Shown: positions 50,557 to 59,404, counted from the first letter of the stretch. The stretch: 64,000 bases of DNA from an uncultured Acetatifactor sp. (GCA_934426825.1 CAKRYI010000005.1:1-64000), one strand, 5' to 3'. Notes: generated from the sequence alone by a model not told the origin. Numbers and translations are program-made.

Positions 50557-52254
50557 TTGGAAGAAAAGACAGTATATGATGAATATGTAGAAAATGATAC
50601 GGAAAATGAGGAAACGTCCATGGCTGCCATTGAGCCTTTGCTGGATGAGCGGATTTTGCGTGCCATTCGCGAAATGGGATTTGAAAAATTATCGCCGATT
50701 CAGGAACAGGCAATTCCGTTTTTGCTGGAGGGAGAGGATATTATCGGACAGGCGCAGACCGGTACCGGTAAGACGGCGGCATTCGGAATCCCTGCCATTC
50801 AGAAGGTAGACCCGCAGCTCCGCAAATTGCAGACGGTGATTTTGTGTCCTACCAGAGAGCTTGCCATTCAGGCGGCAGAGGAATTGCGCAAACTGGCAAA
50901 ATATATGCACGGAATCAAGGTGCTTCCCATTTACGGCGGACAGGAAATCAGTAAACAGATTAATGCCCTCAGAGGGGTACAGATTATTGTGGGAACACCG
51001 GGACGTGTCATGGACCATATGCGCCGTCATACCATAAAATTGGAGCATGTGAACATGGTGGTGCTGGATGAGGCGGATGAAATGTTGAACATGGGATTCC
51101 GTGAGGATATGGAAAATATTTTGGGACAGATTCCCAATGAACACCAGACAGCCCTGTTTTCGGCAACTATGCCCCAGCCTATTTTAGAGATTACCAGCCA
51201 GTTCCAGAATAATGCAAGAATGGTGAAGGTTGCGGCAAAAGAACTGACAATACCGTTGGTTTCCCAGAGATACTATAAAGTGCGCAATCAGGACAAGGAT
51301 GCGGCAATGCTTCGTCTGCTGGAATATTATCAGCCTAAGTTGTGTCTGATTTTCTGCAACACCAAGAAAAAGGTGGATGAAGTGGCAGAACTTTTGAAAA
51401 GGGAAGGATATCAGGCAGAGGGACTTCACGGAGATTTATCCCAGCATCAGCGTGACGTGGCAATGAACCGGTTCCGCAACGGCAGTTCCAGTATTTTGAT
51501 AGCTACGGATGTTGCTGCGAGAGGAATCGATGTGGATGATGTGGAAATTGTCATCAACTATGACGTTCCGCAGGATAACGAATACTATGTGCACCGTATC
51601 GGAAGAACCGGACGTGCAGGAAGAAAGGGACGGTCCTTTACGCTGGTAAACAGCAGGGAGATGTACCGTATCCGCGACATTGAGAGAACATGCCACACCA
51701 CCATCGAGGAGAAGAAACTCCCCGGTGCCTCCAAGGTAATGCGTGCCAAGGCAGACAAGTATCTTGCGCAGGCGTGGGAGCTTCATGAGCATGAAGATAT
51801 GGAATTGATGAAAAAATTCCTCAATCGCAAGCTGGAAGCGGAAGAATGTGATATTATGGATTTGGCGGCAGCCATGTTAAAGTTACAGGTGGGTGACAAG
51901 GGAGAAGATATTCCGGAGGACAGCTATGCTCCCAAACGCTTTGGATGGAAGGCGGACAGAAAACGCGGTGAGGAGCGTTTCGGACGCAGCGACCGTGACG
52001 GAAGAAGCCGTGGAAGCAGGGACGGACGCGGAAGAGATGAGAGAAGTCGTGATGGTCGCGGCAGGGACGAGAGAAGGCGCGACGGACGCGGAAGAGATGA
52101 ACGAAGCCGTGACGGTCGTGGCAGGGATGAGAAAAATCGTGACGGACGCAGCCGTGACGGAAGAATTCGCAGTAACCGCGAAGAACGCAACCGCCGAATC
52201 CGGGATGAGCGCCGCAGTGACCGTAGCAGGGAACGCCGGGACGATAAGCAGTAA
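50557..52254 (+). CDS. DEAD-box RNA helicase with Arg/Asp/Gly-repeat tail
   Basis: 565 residues. Q motif LSPIQEQAIPFLLEGEDI, Walker A AQTGTGKT (66-73), PTRELA, DEAD at 171-174, SAT, and the second RecA domain with RGIDVDD and HRIGRTGRAGRKG. The layout fits the CshA/DeaD group acting in ribosome assembly and RNA decay, often cold-induced. The last ~90 residues are a low-complexity tail of near-identical ten-residue units such as GRGRDERSRD and GRGRDERRRD, probably a disordered RNA-binding region. The start is TTG, ten bases after AAAGGA. No ATG nearby fits better. Confidence 0.93.
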   Translation: MEEKTVYDEYVENDTENEETSMAAIEPLLDERILRAIREMGFEKLSPIQEQAIPFLLEGEDIIGQAQTGTGKTAAFGIPAIQKVDPQLRKLQTVILCPTRELAIQAAEELRKLAKYMHGIKVLPIYGGQEISKQINALRGVQIIVGTPGRVMDHMRRHTIKLEHVNMVVLDEADEMLNMGFREDMENILGQIPNEHQTALFSATMPQPILEITSQFQNNARMVKVAAKELTIPLVSQRYYKVRNQDKDAAMLRLLEYYQPKLCLIFCNTKKKVDEVAELLKREGYQAEGLHGDLSQHQRDVAMNRFRNGSSSILIATDVAARGIDVDDVEIVINYDVPQDNEYYVHRIGRTGRAGRKGRSFTLVNSREMYRIRDIERTCHTTIEEKKLPGASKVMRAKADKYLAQAWELHEHEDMELMKKFLNRKLEAEECDIMDLAAAMLKLQVGDKGEDIPEDSYAPKRFGWKADRKRGEERFGRSDRDGRSRGSRDGRGRDERSRDGRGRDERRRDGRGRDERSRDGRGRDEKNRDGRSRDGRIRSNREERNRRIRDERRSDRSRERRDDKQ

Positions 52255-52287
52255 ACAATCATTCCATGAATCAGAAGGAGGTATAGA

Positions 52288-52827
52288 ATGCGCATAGGTA
52301 TGGGCTATGATGTCCACAGACTGGTGGAGGACAGGCAACTGATAATAGGCGGGGTGACAATTCCCTATGAAAAGGGATTATTGGGTCATTCCGATGCAGA
52401 CGTGTTATTGCATGCCGTGATGGACGCACTGCTGGGTGCGGCCGCAATGGGAGACATCGGGAAACATTTTCCGGATACGGATGCCGCCTACAAAGGCATT
52501 TCCTCTGTGAAACTGTTGGAAAAAGTAGGAGCGCTTTTGGAGGAAAAGGGATTCCTGATTGAAAATATTGATGCTACAATCATTGCGCAGGCACCGAAAA
52601 TGCGTCCTTACATTGATACAATGCGGGAAAATATTGCAAAGGCACTTGGAATTGACGTGATACAGGTCAATGTGAAGGCAACCACGGAAGAGGGGCTTGG
52701 GTTTACCGGAAACGGCGAGGGAATTTCCTCACAGGCAATCTGTATGCTGACCAGTCCTTTTGATTTGACGGCGCAGGCAGTTTCCAATGGCTGTGCAGGG
52801 TGCAGCGGTTGTGCGGCAAGACGGTAG
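52288..52827 (+). CDS. ispF: 2-C-methyl-D-erythritol 2,4-cyclodiphosphate synthase, Cys-tailed
   Basis: MEP-pathway enzyme making the cyclic diphosphate precursor of isoprenoids. The metal ligands Asp8, His10 (GYDVHRL) and His42 (HSDADVLLHAVMDAL) are present, as are DIGKHFPDTD and KATTEEGLGFTGNGEGI. The core ends near residue 158. The final ~20 residues (SNGCAGCSGCAARR) form an unusual Cys/Gly tail. Total 179 residues against about 158 usual. Ribosome binding site AGGAGG. It lies 33 bases after the helicase stop and ahead of the Cys T-box. Confidence 0.95.
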   Translation: MRIGMGYDVHRLVEDRQLIIGGVTIPYEKGLLGHSDADVLLHAVMDALLGAAAMGDIGKHFPDTDAAYKGISSVKLLEKVGALLEEKGFLIENIDATIIAQAPKMRPYIDTMRENIAKALGIDVIQVNVKATTEEGLGFTGNGEGISSQAICMLTSPFDLTAQAVSNGCAGCSGCAARR

Positions 52828-52834
52828 AAAACAG

Positions 52835-52863
52835 TTGACAAATCCCGCAGGATTGCATATTCT
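52835..52863 (+). promoter_or_regulatory. promoter of the cysteine T-box operon
   Basis: TTGACA, 17 bases, TATTCT, just after the ispF stop. Confidence 0.8.
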
Positions 52864-52879
52864 GTAAAGTAGTGACATA

Positions 52880-53144
52880 TAAATAACAAAGGCTTTGAAC
52901 GAAGAGAGTAGCTTTTCATAAGGCACCAGAGAGAGACCGTCATCGGCTGTAAGCGGTCCCTGCCGGAGAAGAGGGAAGTGCATTCGGGAGCCGGTTCGGG
53001 GAAGACTCATTCAGACAGTATGAGTTCGGTATCCGAATCCGAGGACTGTACGTTAAACAGATTGAGGGAAGGGCATAAGCCCTTAAGTTAGAGTGGAACC
53101 GCGGATAAATTCGTCTCTGAATACGGATTTATCTGCGTTTTTTT
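52880..53144 (+). ncRNA. T-box leader, cysteine specifier
   Basis: The stem I AGTA motif is in GAGAGTAGC near 52905. The specifier codon TGC (Cys) is at 52979-52981, before ATTCGGGAG. The T-box sequence AGAGTGGAACCGCGG is near 53090-53104. The terminator is CGCGGATAAAT paired with ATTTATCTGCG plus seven T. It should couple cysE-cysS expression to uncharged tRNA-Cys. Confidence 0.94.
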
Positions 53145-53208
53145 ATGCGGAGACTGATTTGAACTTTTGCAGTGTTTTTGATAAAACAGGGCGGAAATGG
53201 GGATTGTT

Positions 53209-53913
53209 ATGGGAATGATAAAAAATATACGGGAAGAAATACGGATTATCAGGGAGAGGGATCCTGCCATTCATTCCTCCATGGAGGTCTTTCTGTATCC
53301 GAGTTTTAAGGTAATGCTGCACTACCGTATTGCCCACAGGCTGTATGAAAAAAAACATTATTTTCTGGCAAGATATATTTCCCAGCGGGGTGTGCGCAAG
53401 ACGGGAATTGAAATCCATCCCGGAGCCAAAATCGGAAAAGGCTTTTTTATCGACCACGGAAATGGTGTGATTATCGGTGAGACGACCATTATCGGGGACA
53501 ATGTAACTCTCTATCAGGGAGTGACATTAGGCGGAACCGGCAAGGAGCACGGAAAGCGTCATCCCACTATCGGAAATAATGTGATGATTAGCGCAGGTGC
53601 CAAGGTGCTTGGGTCTTTTACCATAGGAGATAACTCCAAAATCGGTGCCGGAAGTGTGGTTTTAAGCGAGGTGCCGCCCAACTCTACCGTAGTGGGTGTA
53701 CCCGGACGGGTGGTGAAGCGCAACAATATGGCGCTGCCACAGGATACCATGAACCAGACAGATTTACCGGACCCGGTGAGAGAGGATATTTCGTGCCTGC
53801 AGAAATCCAACTCTGAGCTGACAAACAGGCTGTTGGAGTTAGAAGATGAGATGAAGGAACTGCGGAATACGCTTCGCAAAAAAGAAAAGGAAAATCAAGC
53901 CAAAGAGGCATAG
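53209..53913 (+). CDS. cysE: serine O-acetyltransferase
   Basis: 234 residues. First step of cysteine synthesis: O-acetylserine from serine and acetyl-CoA. Short N-terminal helical part (SSMEVFLYPSFKVMLHYRIAHRLY), then left-handed beta-helix hexapeptides (GIEIHPGAKIGKGFFIDHGNG, VIIGDNVTLYQGVTLGGTG) with catalytic His in IDHG. The C-terminal ~50 residues form a charged, probably coiled-coil tail (SELTNRLLELEDEMKELRNT). The ATG after GGGGATTGTT was chosen; another ATG four codons upstream is possible. Under the Cys T-box. Confidence 0.95.
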   Translation: MGMIKNIREEIRIIRERDPAIHSSMEVFLYPSFKVMLHYRIAHRLYEKKHYFLARYISQRGVRKTGIEIHPGAKIGKGFFIDHGNGVIIGETTIIGDNVTLYQGVTLGGTGKEHGKRHPTIGNNVMISAGAKVLGSFTIGDNSKIGAGSVVLSEVPPNSTVVGVPGRVVKRNNMALPQDTMNQTDLPDPVREDISCLQKSNSELTNRLLELEDEMKELRNTLRKKEKENQAKEA

Positions 53914-53928
53914 GAAAGGAAACGGAAT

Positions 53929-55338
53929 ATGAAAATTTACAACACACTGACCAAAAAGAAAGAGGAATTTGTGCCCATAGAGCCGGGCAAAGTGAGAATG
54001 TATGTCTGCGGACCGACGGTATACAATTTGATTCACATCGGCAATGCCCGTCCCATGATTGTGTTTGACACGGTGCGCCGTTATATGGAGCATAAGGGAT
54101 ACGAAGTGAATTATGTGTCCAACTTTACGGATGTGGACGACAAAATTATTAAAAAAGCCAACGAGGAAGGCGTGGATGCCTCTGTTATTTCCCAGAGATA
54201 CATTGCCGAGTGCAAAAAGGATATGGCGGATATGAACGTAAAGCCGGCAACCACTCATCCCCTCGCAACCGAGGAAATCGGTGGAATGCTTGATATGATT
54301 CAGACTTTGATTGACAAAGGACATGCCTATGTGGCAGCGGACGGCACCGTATATTTCCGTACCAGAAGTTTTAAGGAATATGGAAAGCTGTCCCACAAAA
54401 ATCTGGATGATTTAAGAGGAGGAAACCGTTCCCTGTTGGTGTCCGGTGAGGACCAGAAGGAAGATCCGCTTGATTTCGTTCTCTGGAAACCCAAGAAGGA
54501 AGGAGAACCGTACTGGGATTCCGCATGGTGCAAAGGTCGTCCGGGATGGCATATTGAGTGCTCTGTTATGAGCAAACATTATCTTGGAGACGAGATTGAT
54601 ATTCATGCAGGCGGGGAGGATTTGGTATTCCCTCACCATGAGAATGAAATTGCCCAGTCCGAGGCGGCAAACGGAGTTCCTTTTGCAAGATACTGGATGC
54701 ACAATGCCTTTTTGAATATTGATAATAAGAAGATGTCCAAATCTTTGGGAAATTTCTTTACCGTGCGCGACATCAGTGAAAAATACGATTTACAGGTGCT
54801 TCGTTTCTTTATGCTGTCCGCCCATTACAGAAGTCCTTTGAATTTCAGCGCGGATTTGATGGAAGCGGCAAAGAACGGTTATGAGAGAATTGTCACCAGC
54901 GTGGATAATCTGAAATACTTGTACGAGAATGCGCAGAAAGAGGAACTGACGGAGGAAGAGAACGGACAGCTCGCAGAGGCAAAGGAGTTTGTAAACAAAT
55001 TTGACGAGGCTATGGATGATGATTTCAATACCGCAGATGCTCTGTCCGCTATTTTTGAACTGGTAAAATTTGTGAACACCAATACCAATGAGAACAGCAG
55101 CAAGGCATTTTTAGCGGCTCTTAAGGAAGAGGTTGTGATGCTTTCCGATATTTGCGGTTTGATAGTGGACAAAAAAGAGGAACTGTTGGACGGCGATATT
55201 GAGGCGCTGATTCAGGAGAGACAGGACGCAAGAAAAGCAAAGAATTTTGCAAGGGCGGATGAAATCAGGGACGAACTGCTGGCAAAGGGAATTGTACTGG
55301 AAGATACCAGAGAGGGTGTTAAATGGAAGAGAGCGTAA
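53929..55338 (+). CDS. cysS: cysteine-tRNA ligase
   Basis: 469 residues, class Ia. HIGN at residues 36-39 as the HIGH signature in YNLIHIGNARPMIVFD, zinc-binding Cys in VCGPTVYN and WHIECSVMS, His in GGEDLVFPHHENE, and KMSKS in NKKMSKSLGNFF near residue 268. A C-terminal helical anticodon-binding domain ends the chain. Its end overlaps the start of mrnC by 16 bases. Confidence 0.98.
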   Translation: MKIYNTLTKKKEEFVPIEPGKVRMYVCGPTVYNLIHIGNARPMIVFDTVRRYMEHKGYEVNYVSNFTDVDDKIIKKANEEGVDASVISQRYIAECKKDMADMNVKPATTHPLATEEIGGMLDMIQTLIDKGHAYVAADGTVYFRTRSFKEYGKLSHKNLDDLRGGNRSLLVSGEDQKEDPLDFVLWKPKKEGEPYWDSAWCKGRPGWHIECSVMSKHYLGDEIDIHAGGEDLVFPHHENEIAQSEAANGVPFARYWMHNAFLNIDNKKMSKSLGNFFTVRDISEKYDLQVLRFFMLSAHYRSPLNFSADLMEAAKNGYERIVTSVDNLKYLYENAQKEELTEEENGQLAEAKEFVNKFDEAMDDDFNTADALSAIFELVKFVNTNTNENSSKAFLAALKEEVVMLSDICGLIVDKKEELLDGDIEALIQERQDARKAKNFARADEIRDELLAKGIVLEDTREGVKWKRA

Positions 55339-55775
55339 AAAATCAGGAAACGCTTTTGGAGCAGATTAAAACAGTTTTTCACTGCGGGGAACAGGACGTG
55401 CGGGCGTATTCCCCCTTGACTCTGGCATATATCGGTGACGGAATTTATGAACTGGTGATTCGGAGTGTAGTGGTGGAGAGAGCGAACCGCTCCGCCAATG
55501 ATTTGCATAAAAAGACTGTAAAATACGTAAAGGCGCCGGCACAGTCTGCCATGATTCAGGCTTTGGAACAGGAGCTGACCGAAGAGGAAGAGGTAGTCTA
55601 CAAAAGAGGACGCAATGCCAAGTCCTACACTACGGCAAAAAATGCTTCCATGGGAGATTACCGCCGGGCAACCGGTTTTGAAGCCCTGATGGGGTATCTG
55701 TATCTGACCGGGCAGACGGAGCGGTTGCTGTATCTGATTGACAGGGGCATTGAACTGATCGGAATGACGATTTAA
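55323..55775 (+). CDS. mrnC: Mini-ribonuclease III
   Basis: 150 residues, an RNase III catalytic domain without the double-stranded RNA-binding domain. The catalytic motif is YIGDGIYEL (36-44). ASMGDYRRATGFEALMGYLYL is the second signature. In Bacillus it matures 23S rRNA ends. It overlaps cysS and precedes rlmB, the same order as in B. subtilis. Confidence 0.95.
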   Translation: MEESVKNQETLLEQIKTVFHCGEQDVRAYSPLTLAYIGDGIYELVIRSVVVERANRSANDLHKKTVKYVKAPAQSAMIQALEQELTEEEEVVYKRGRNAKSYTTAKNASMGDYRRATGFEALMGYLYLTGQTERLLYLIDRGIELIGMTI

Positions 55776-55792
55776 GCGGGATAGGAGTAAAT

Positions 55793-56533
55793 ATGGGTTA
55801 TCAGGAGTTTACGATTGAGGGCAGAAATGCCGTGATAGAGGCTTACCGGTCCGGTAAGCCCATTGATAAAATTTTCATTTTGGATGGCTGTCAGGACGGT
55901 CCCATTATGACAATCAAGAGAGAAGCGAAAAAGCATGACACGCTGATAAAATTTGTGACAAAGGAACGGCTCGACCAGATGAGCGAGACCGGAAAACATC
56001 AGGGTGTCATTGCCTATGCGGCTGCATATGAATATGCAGAGGTGGAGGATATACTGAGAGCGGCAAAGGAGAAGGGGGAACCGCCTTTTTTAATCCTGTT
56101 GGACAATATTGAGGATCCTCACAATCTCGGTGCGATTATCCGTACCGCCAATCTGGCAGGGGCGCACGGGGTTATTATCCCCAAAAACCGGGCGGCAGGG
56201 CTGACGGCTACTGTGGCAAGAACCTCCGCTGGAGCATTGAATTACACACCGGTGGCAAAGGTGACAAATCTGGCAAAAACCATAGAGGATTTGAAAAAGG
56301 AAGGCTTGTGGTTTGTCTGTGCGGACATGGGCGGAACAACCATGTATGATTTGGATTTAAAAGGGCCTATCGGACTGGTGATTGGCAACGAGGGCGAGGG
56401 CGTAGGACGTCTGGTAAAGGAAAAGTGCGATATGGTAGCGTCCATTCCCATGAAGGGTGACATTGATTCCCTCAATGCCTCGGTGGCAGCCGGTGTGCTG
56501 GCATACGAAATCGTGCGGCAGAGACTACAGTAA
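55793..56533 (+). CDS. rlmB: 23S rRNA (guanosine 2'-O) methyltransferase, SpoU family
   Basis: 246 residues. N-terminal substrate-binding domain (TIEGRNAVIEAYRSGKPIDK, FVTKERLDQMSETGKHQGV), then the SPOUT knot with LLDNIEDPHNLGAIIRTANL, GLVIGNEGEGVGRLV and IPMKGDIDSLNASVAAGV. Ribosome binding site GATAGGAG. It methylates a guanosine in 23S rRNA by family assignment; the exact position is inferred. Confidence 0.94.
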   Translation: MGYQEFTIEGRNAVIEAYRSGKPIDKIFILDGCQDGPIMTIKREAKKHDTLIKFVTKERLDQMSETGKHQGVIAYAAAYEYAEVEDILRAAKEKGEPPFLILLDNIEDPHNLGAIIRTANLAGAHGVIIPKNRAAGLTATVARTSAGALNYTPVAKVTNLAKTIEDLKKEGLWFVCADMGGTTMYDLDLKGPIGLVIGNEGEGVGRLVKEKCDMVASIPMKGDIDSLNASVAAGVLAYEIVRQRLQ

Positions 56534-56557
56534 CTTGGTGCGTAAAGGGGAAACGGC

Positions 56558-57178
56558 ATGGCGGGAGAATATCTGGAGTACAGGCAAATATCGGACGAAG
56601 AACTGATTGACCGGCTGCGCAGCGGAGAGGAACATATCATGGATTATATCTGTGATAAGTACAAAAATCTGGTGCGCAGTAAGGCGAAGTCCATGTTCAT
56701 TCTCGGAGGTGACAGCGAGGATTTGATTCAGGAGGGAATGATTGGACTTTTTAAGGCTGTGCGGGATTATGACAGCGGAAGAGATGCCAGCTTTTATACC
56801 TTTGCGGATTTGTGCATCAGCCGTCAGATGTATACTGCGGTGCAGGCGTCCAGACGGCAGAAGCATATTCCGCTTAATACTTATGTGTCTTTGTATGGCA
56901 GTGATACGGATGAGGATAACCGCGAGGAACACAATCTTTTGGATGCACTGGCTGACCGAAACGGGCAGAATCCGGAGGAAATGGTTTTGGATAAGGAGAG
57001 GGTTGCTTATCTGGAAAATGTTATCGAAAATGAGCTGAGTTCCTTTGAAAAGCAGGTACTCGACCTGTACAGAACCGGTATGAGCTATACGCAGATAGCC
57101 AAGGTACTTGGGAGGGATGAGAAGTCCACAGACAATGCGTTACAGCGTCTGAAAGCGAAAATCAAAAAAATGCTTTGA
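56558..57178 (+). CDS. sigH: RNA polymerase sporulation sigma factor SigH
   Basis: 206 residues. Region 2 (EEHIMDYICDKYKNLVRSKA, GGDSEDLIQEGMIGLFKAVRDYD, FYTFADLCISRQMYTAVQAS) and region 4 (LSSFEKQVLDLYRTGMSYTQIAKVLGRDEKSTDNALQRLKAKIKK). The position after cysS-mrnC-rlmB and the sequence fit sigma-H, which controls entry into sporulation. The yacP/rae1 gene that sits before sigH in Bacillus is absent here. Confidence 0.93.
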   Translation: MAGEYLEYRQISDEELIDRLRSGEEHIMDYICDKYKNLVRSKAKSMFILGGDSEDLIQEGMIGLFKAVRDYDSGRDASFYTFADLCISRQMYTAVQASRRQKHIPLNTYVSLYGSDTDEDNREEHNLLDALADRNGQNPEEMVLDKERVAYLENVIENELSSFEKQVLDLYRTGMSYTQIAKVLGRDEKSTDNALQRLKAKIKKML

Positions 57179-57182
57179 GCGG

Positions 57183-57212
57183 TTGACAGCGGGAAGAAGA
57201 TTAGTATATAAT
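57183..57212 (+). promoter_or_regulatory. tRNA-Pro promoter
   Basis: TTGACA, 18 bases, TATAAT, four bases after the sigH stop. Confidence 0.8.
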
Positions 57213-57238
57213 AGCTCTTGCATTGCAAAAATGCACAG

Positions 57239-57313
57239 CGGGGTGTGGCTCAGCTTGGCTAGAGCACCTGGTTTGGGACCAGGGGGTCGCAGGTTCGAAT
57301 CCTGTCACCCCGA
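57239..57313 (+). tRNA. tRNA-Pro (anticodon TGG)
   Basis: Acceptor CGGGGTG/CACCCCG, anticodon stem CCTGG/CCAGG with loop TTTGGGA, T arm GCAGG-TTCGAAT-CCTGT, discriminator A. The 3' CCA is not encoded. Confidence 0.96.
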
Positions 57314-57317
57314 TGAA

Positions 57318-57346
57318 GAAAATGCCTGATTTCAGGCATTTTTTTT
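57318..57346. terminator. terminator between tRNA-Pro and tRNA-Gly
   Basis: AAATGCCTGA pairs with TCAGGCATTT, followed by a T run on the plus strand; the A-run side could serve the convergent tRNA-Gly. Confidence 0.88.
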
Positions 57347-57413
57347 GTGAAATTCAAAGTGTGGAAAAGTGCGGAATTTACCGGAAAACCTATAGATTCA
57401 GTGTTTTGTGAAA

Positions 57414-57484
57414 AGCAGATAACGGGAATCGAACCCGCCTTTCCAGCTTGGGAAGCTAGCGTTCTACCGATGAACCATATCTGC
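57414..57484 (-). tRNA. tRNA-Gly (anticodon CCC)
   Basis: On the minus strand: acceptor GCAGATA/TATCTGC, D arm GGTTC/GAAC, anticodon stem CTAGC/GCTGG with loop TTCCCAA, T arm GCGGG-TTCGATT-CCCGT, discriminator T. Length 71. A TATAAT lies just upstream on the minus strand. Confidence 0.93.
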
Positions 57485-57610
57485 ATTTTTTCATATTATA
57501 CACTATGTGGTAATCAATTTCCATATAAAATTCAAAAAATTTAACATGAAAATCCGACAATAAGATTCCGGTAAAAATTTGCATAAGAACCGTACTGCCC
57601 GATGATTCTG

Positions 57611-57629
57611 CGAGAGCACTCTCGTTTTT
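57611..57629 (+). terminator. small hairpin plus T run in the tRNA intergenic region
   Basis: CGAGAG/CTCTCG followed by five T. No gene lies directly upstream on this strand. Together with the hairpins near 57.69 kb it occupies the gap between tRNA-Gly and tRNA-Asn. Confidence 0.4.
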
Positions 57630-57678
57630 ACTGTTCTATGTATAAATTTTGCATTACTGCATAAGCTGATAATGTGGC

Positions 57679-57717
57679 GCAAAGAGCTTTGCAGGGAGTG
57701 GAGCGAAAGCAGTCACA
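57679..57717. repeat. tandem small hairpins sharing GGAGCGAAAGC with the 50.3 kb element
   Basis: GCAAAG-AG-CTTTGC (57679-57692) is followed by GTG...GCGAAAGC...CAC. The 11-mer GGAGCGAAAGC (57700-57710) also occurs at 50340-50350 in the large palindrome, and GAGCGAAA occurs at 11-18. Possibly a decayed or partial copy. Confidence 0.35.
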
Positions 57718-57747
57718 AAAAGGTTATCAATTTTTACCGGACGGCAC

Positions 57748-57776
57748 TTGACAGTGGGGAAGGAAATAACTATACT
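57748..57776 (+). promoter_or_regulatory. tRNA-Asn promoter
   Basis: TTGACA, 17 bases, TATACT. Confidence 0.85.
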
Positions 57777-57793
57777 GGTATTTGTTGGAATAA

Positions 57794-57865
57794 TCCTCGA
57801 TAGCTCAATGGTAGAGCACTCGGCTGTTAACCGAGTTGTTGTAGGTTCGAGCCCTACTCGGGGAG
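57794..57865 (+). tRNA. tRNA-Asn (anticodon GTT)
   Basis: Acceptor TCCTCGA/TCGGGGA with one U-G pair, D arm GCTC/GAGC, anticodon stem CTCGG/CCGAG with loop CTGTTAA, T arm GTAGG-TTCGAGC-CCTAC, discriminator G. The 3' CCA is not encoded. Confidence 0.96.
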
Positions 57866-57869
57866 TGGC

Positions 57870-57894
57870 GGGGAGTCGGTAGACTCCCCTTTTT
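57870..57894 (+). terminator. tRNA-Asn terminator
   Basis: GGGGAGTC-GGTA-GACTCCCC followed by five T. Confidence 0.92.
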
Positions 57895-57943
57895 ATATGT
57901 GCGATATCAGGCACGCAGACGAAAAATGACAGGGAGATAGAAA

Positions 57944-59404
57944 ATGGGAGTTTTGTCAGAACTTGAACCGAAGGATGTATTTCATTTTTTTGAGGAGATT
58001 ACCCGGATTCCGCATGGTTCCGGCAATGTGGATAAGATTAGCGATTATCTGGTGCAGTTTGCAAAGAGCAGGGATTTGTTTTACATTCAGGATAAATGGA
58101 AGAACGTCATTATTGTCAAGGAGGCAACTCCGGGATATGAGCAGGAGCCCGCGGTAATTTTGCAGGGGCACATGGACATGGTGGCGGTAAAAAAGCCGGA
58201 CTGCGACATTGATATGCAGACGGAAGGATTGCGGGTTGCCGTGGACGGGGACAAGGTTTACGCAGAAGGAACCAGTCTCGGCGGTGATGACGGAATCGCA
58301 GTTGCCTATGGACTGGCGCTGTTAGATTCCCATGCCATTTCCCATCCGAGGCTGGAAGTGGTGATTACCGTGGATGAGGAAGTCGGTATGGACGGCGCAA
58401 GAGAGATTGACTTATCCATGCTGCAGGGGCACCGCATGTTAAATCTGGACTCCGAGGACGAGGGGATTTTTTTGACAAGCTGTGCCGGCGGAGCCAGAGT
58501 GGATTGCCATATGCCGCTGCAGGATAATCTTATGCAGGGAATTTCTTATGAAATCACGTTGGGAGGGCTGCTTGGCGGCCATTCCGGCGGAGAAATCCAC
58601 AAGGAAAGAGGAAATGCAAACTGTCTGTTTGGCAGACTTTTGTGGAATCTGATACAGGCAATGCCTGTGGGACTGATTTCCGTAAAAGGCGGACTGGCTG
58701 ACAATGCCATACCGCGGGAGACAAAAGCGGTGCTTGTGATTCCTCCGAAATACAGCGCACTGTTTGCGGAAATCACGGACGATACCGCATCCAAGATTGC
58801 TGCGGAATTGTCCGGCAAAGACCCGCATTTTGCGGTTCATGTGAGCGAGAGCGGAAAGGGTGAATTTTCCTGTGTACAGCCGGAGGATACAAAGCGGCTG
58901 GCAGCCGTTCTATGCACCCTGCCAAACGGTGTGCAGAGCATGAGCGCAGATGTGCCGGGACTGGTGGAAACCTCCTTAAATCTTGGTATTCTGGAAAAGA
59001 GAGAGGACGGTCTCCATGCGCAGTTTTCCGTGCGAAGCAGTGTGGAGAGCGCCAAGCACGCACTGATTCAGAAGCTGGCGGCCGTTATGGCGCTTGCGGG
59101 AGGCACATATGAGGTGTCAGGGGATTATCCCGGCTGGAAGTACCGCACGGATTCTCCGCTACGGGAAAAGATGGTGAAGTTGTACCGGGATATGTACGGT
59201 GAAAACCCGAAGGTGGAGGGAATCCATGCGGGTTTGGAATGCGGTATTTTAGGAAGCAAAATCGATGATTTGGACTGCGTATCTTTCGGACCGCAGATGA
59301 ATGACATTCACACAACGGAGGAAACCCTGAGCATTTCTTCCACAAAGCGGGTCTGGGAGTACCTTGTGAGACTTTTGGAGAAAAAGGATAAAAAGAATAA
59401 ATAA
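57944..59404 (+). CDS. pepD: aminoacyl-histidine dipeptidase (PepD, M20/M28-type)
   Basis: 486 residues. Di-zinc peptidase splitting dipeptides such as carnosine-type Xaa-His in the cytoplasm. Metal-site motifs: His76 in LQGHMDMV, Asp115 in SLGGDDGIAVAYGL, the catalytic Glu in VDEEVGMDGA (residues 143-152), a C-terminal His in NDIHTTEET, and Glu in GLECGILGS. A lid/dimerisation domain lies in the middle, with GLLGGHSGGEIHKERGNA. Ribosome binding site AGGGAG. Preceded by the tRNA-Asn terminator and followed by a hairpin. Confidence 0.94.
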   Translation: MGVLSELEPKDVFHFFEEITRIPHGSGNVDKISDYLVQFAKSRDLFYIQDKWKNVIIVKEATPGYEQEPAVILQGHMDMVAVKKPDCDIDMQTEGLRVAVDGDKVYAEGTSLGGDDGIAVAYGLALLDSHAISHPRLEVVITVDEEVGMDGAREIDLSMLQGHRMLNLDSEDEGIFLTSCAGGARVDCHMPLQDNLMQGISYEITLGGLLGGHSGGEIHKERGNANCLFGRLLWNLIQAMPVGLISVKGGLADNAIPRETKAVLVIPPKYSALFAEITDDTASKIAAELSGKDPHFAVHVSESGKGEFSCVQPEDTKRLAAVLCTLPNGVQSMSADVPGLVETSLNLGILEKREDGLHAQFSVRSSVESAKHALIQKLAAVMALAGGTYEVSGDYPGWKYRTDSPLREKMVKLYRDMYGENPKVEGIHAGLECGILGSKIDDLDCVSFGPQMNDIHTTEETLSISSTKRVWEYLVRLLEKKDKKNK

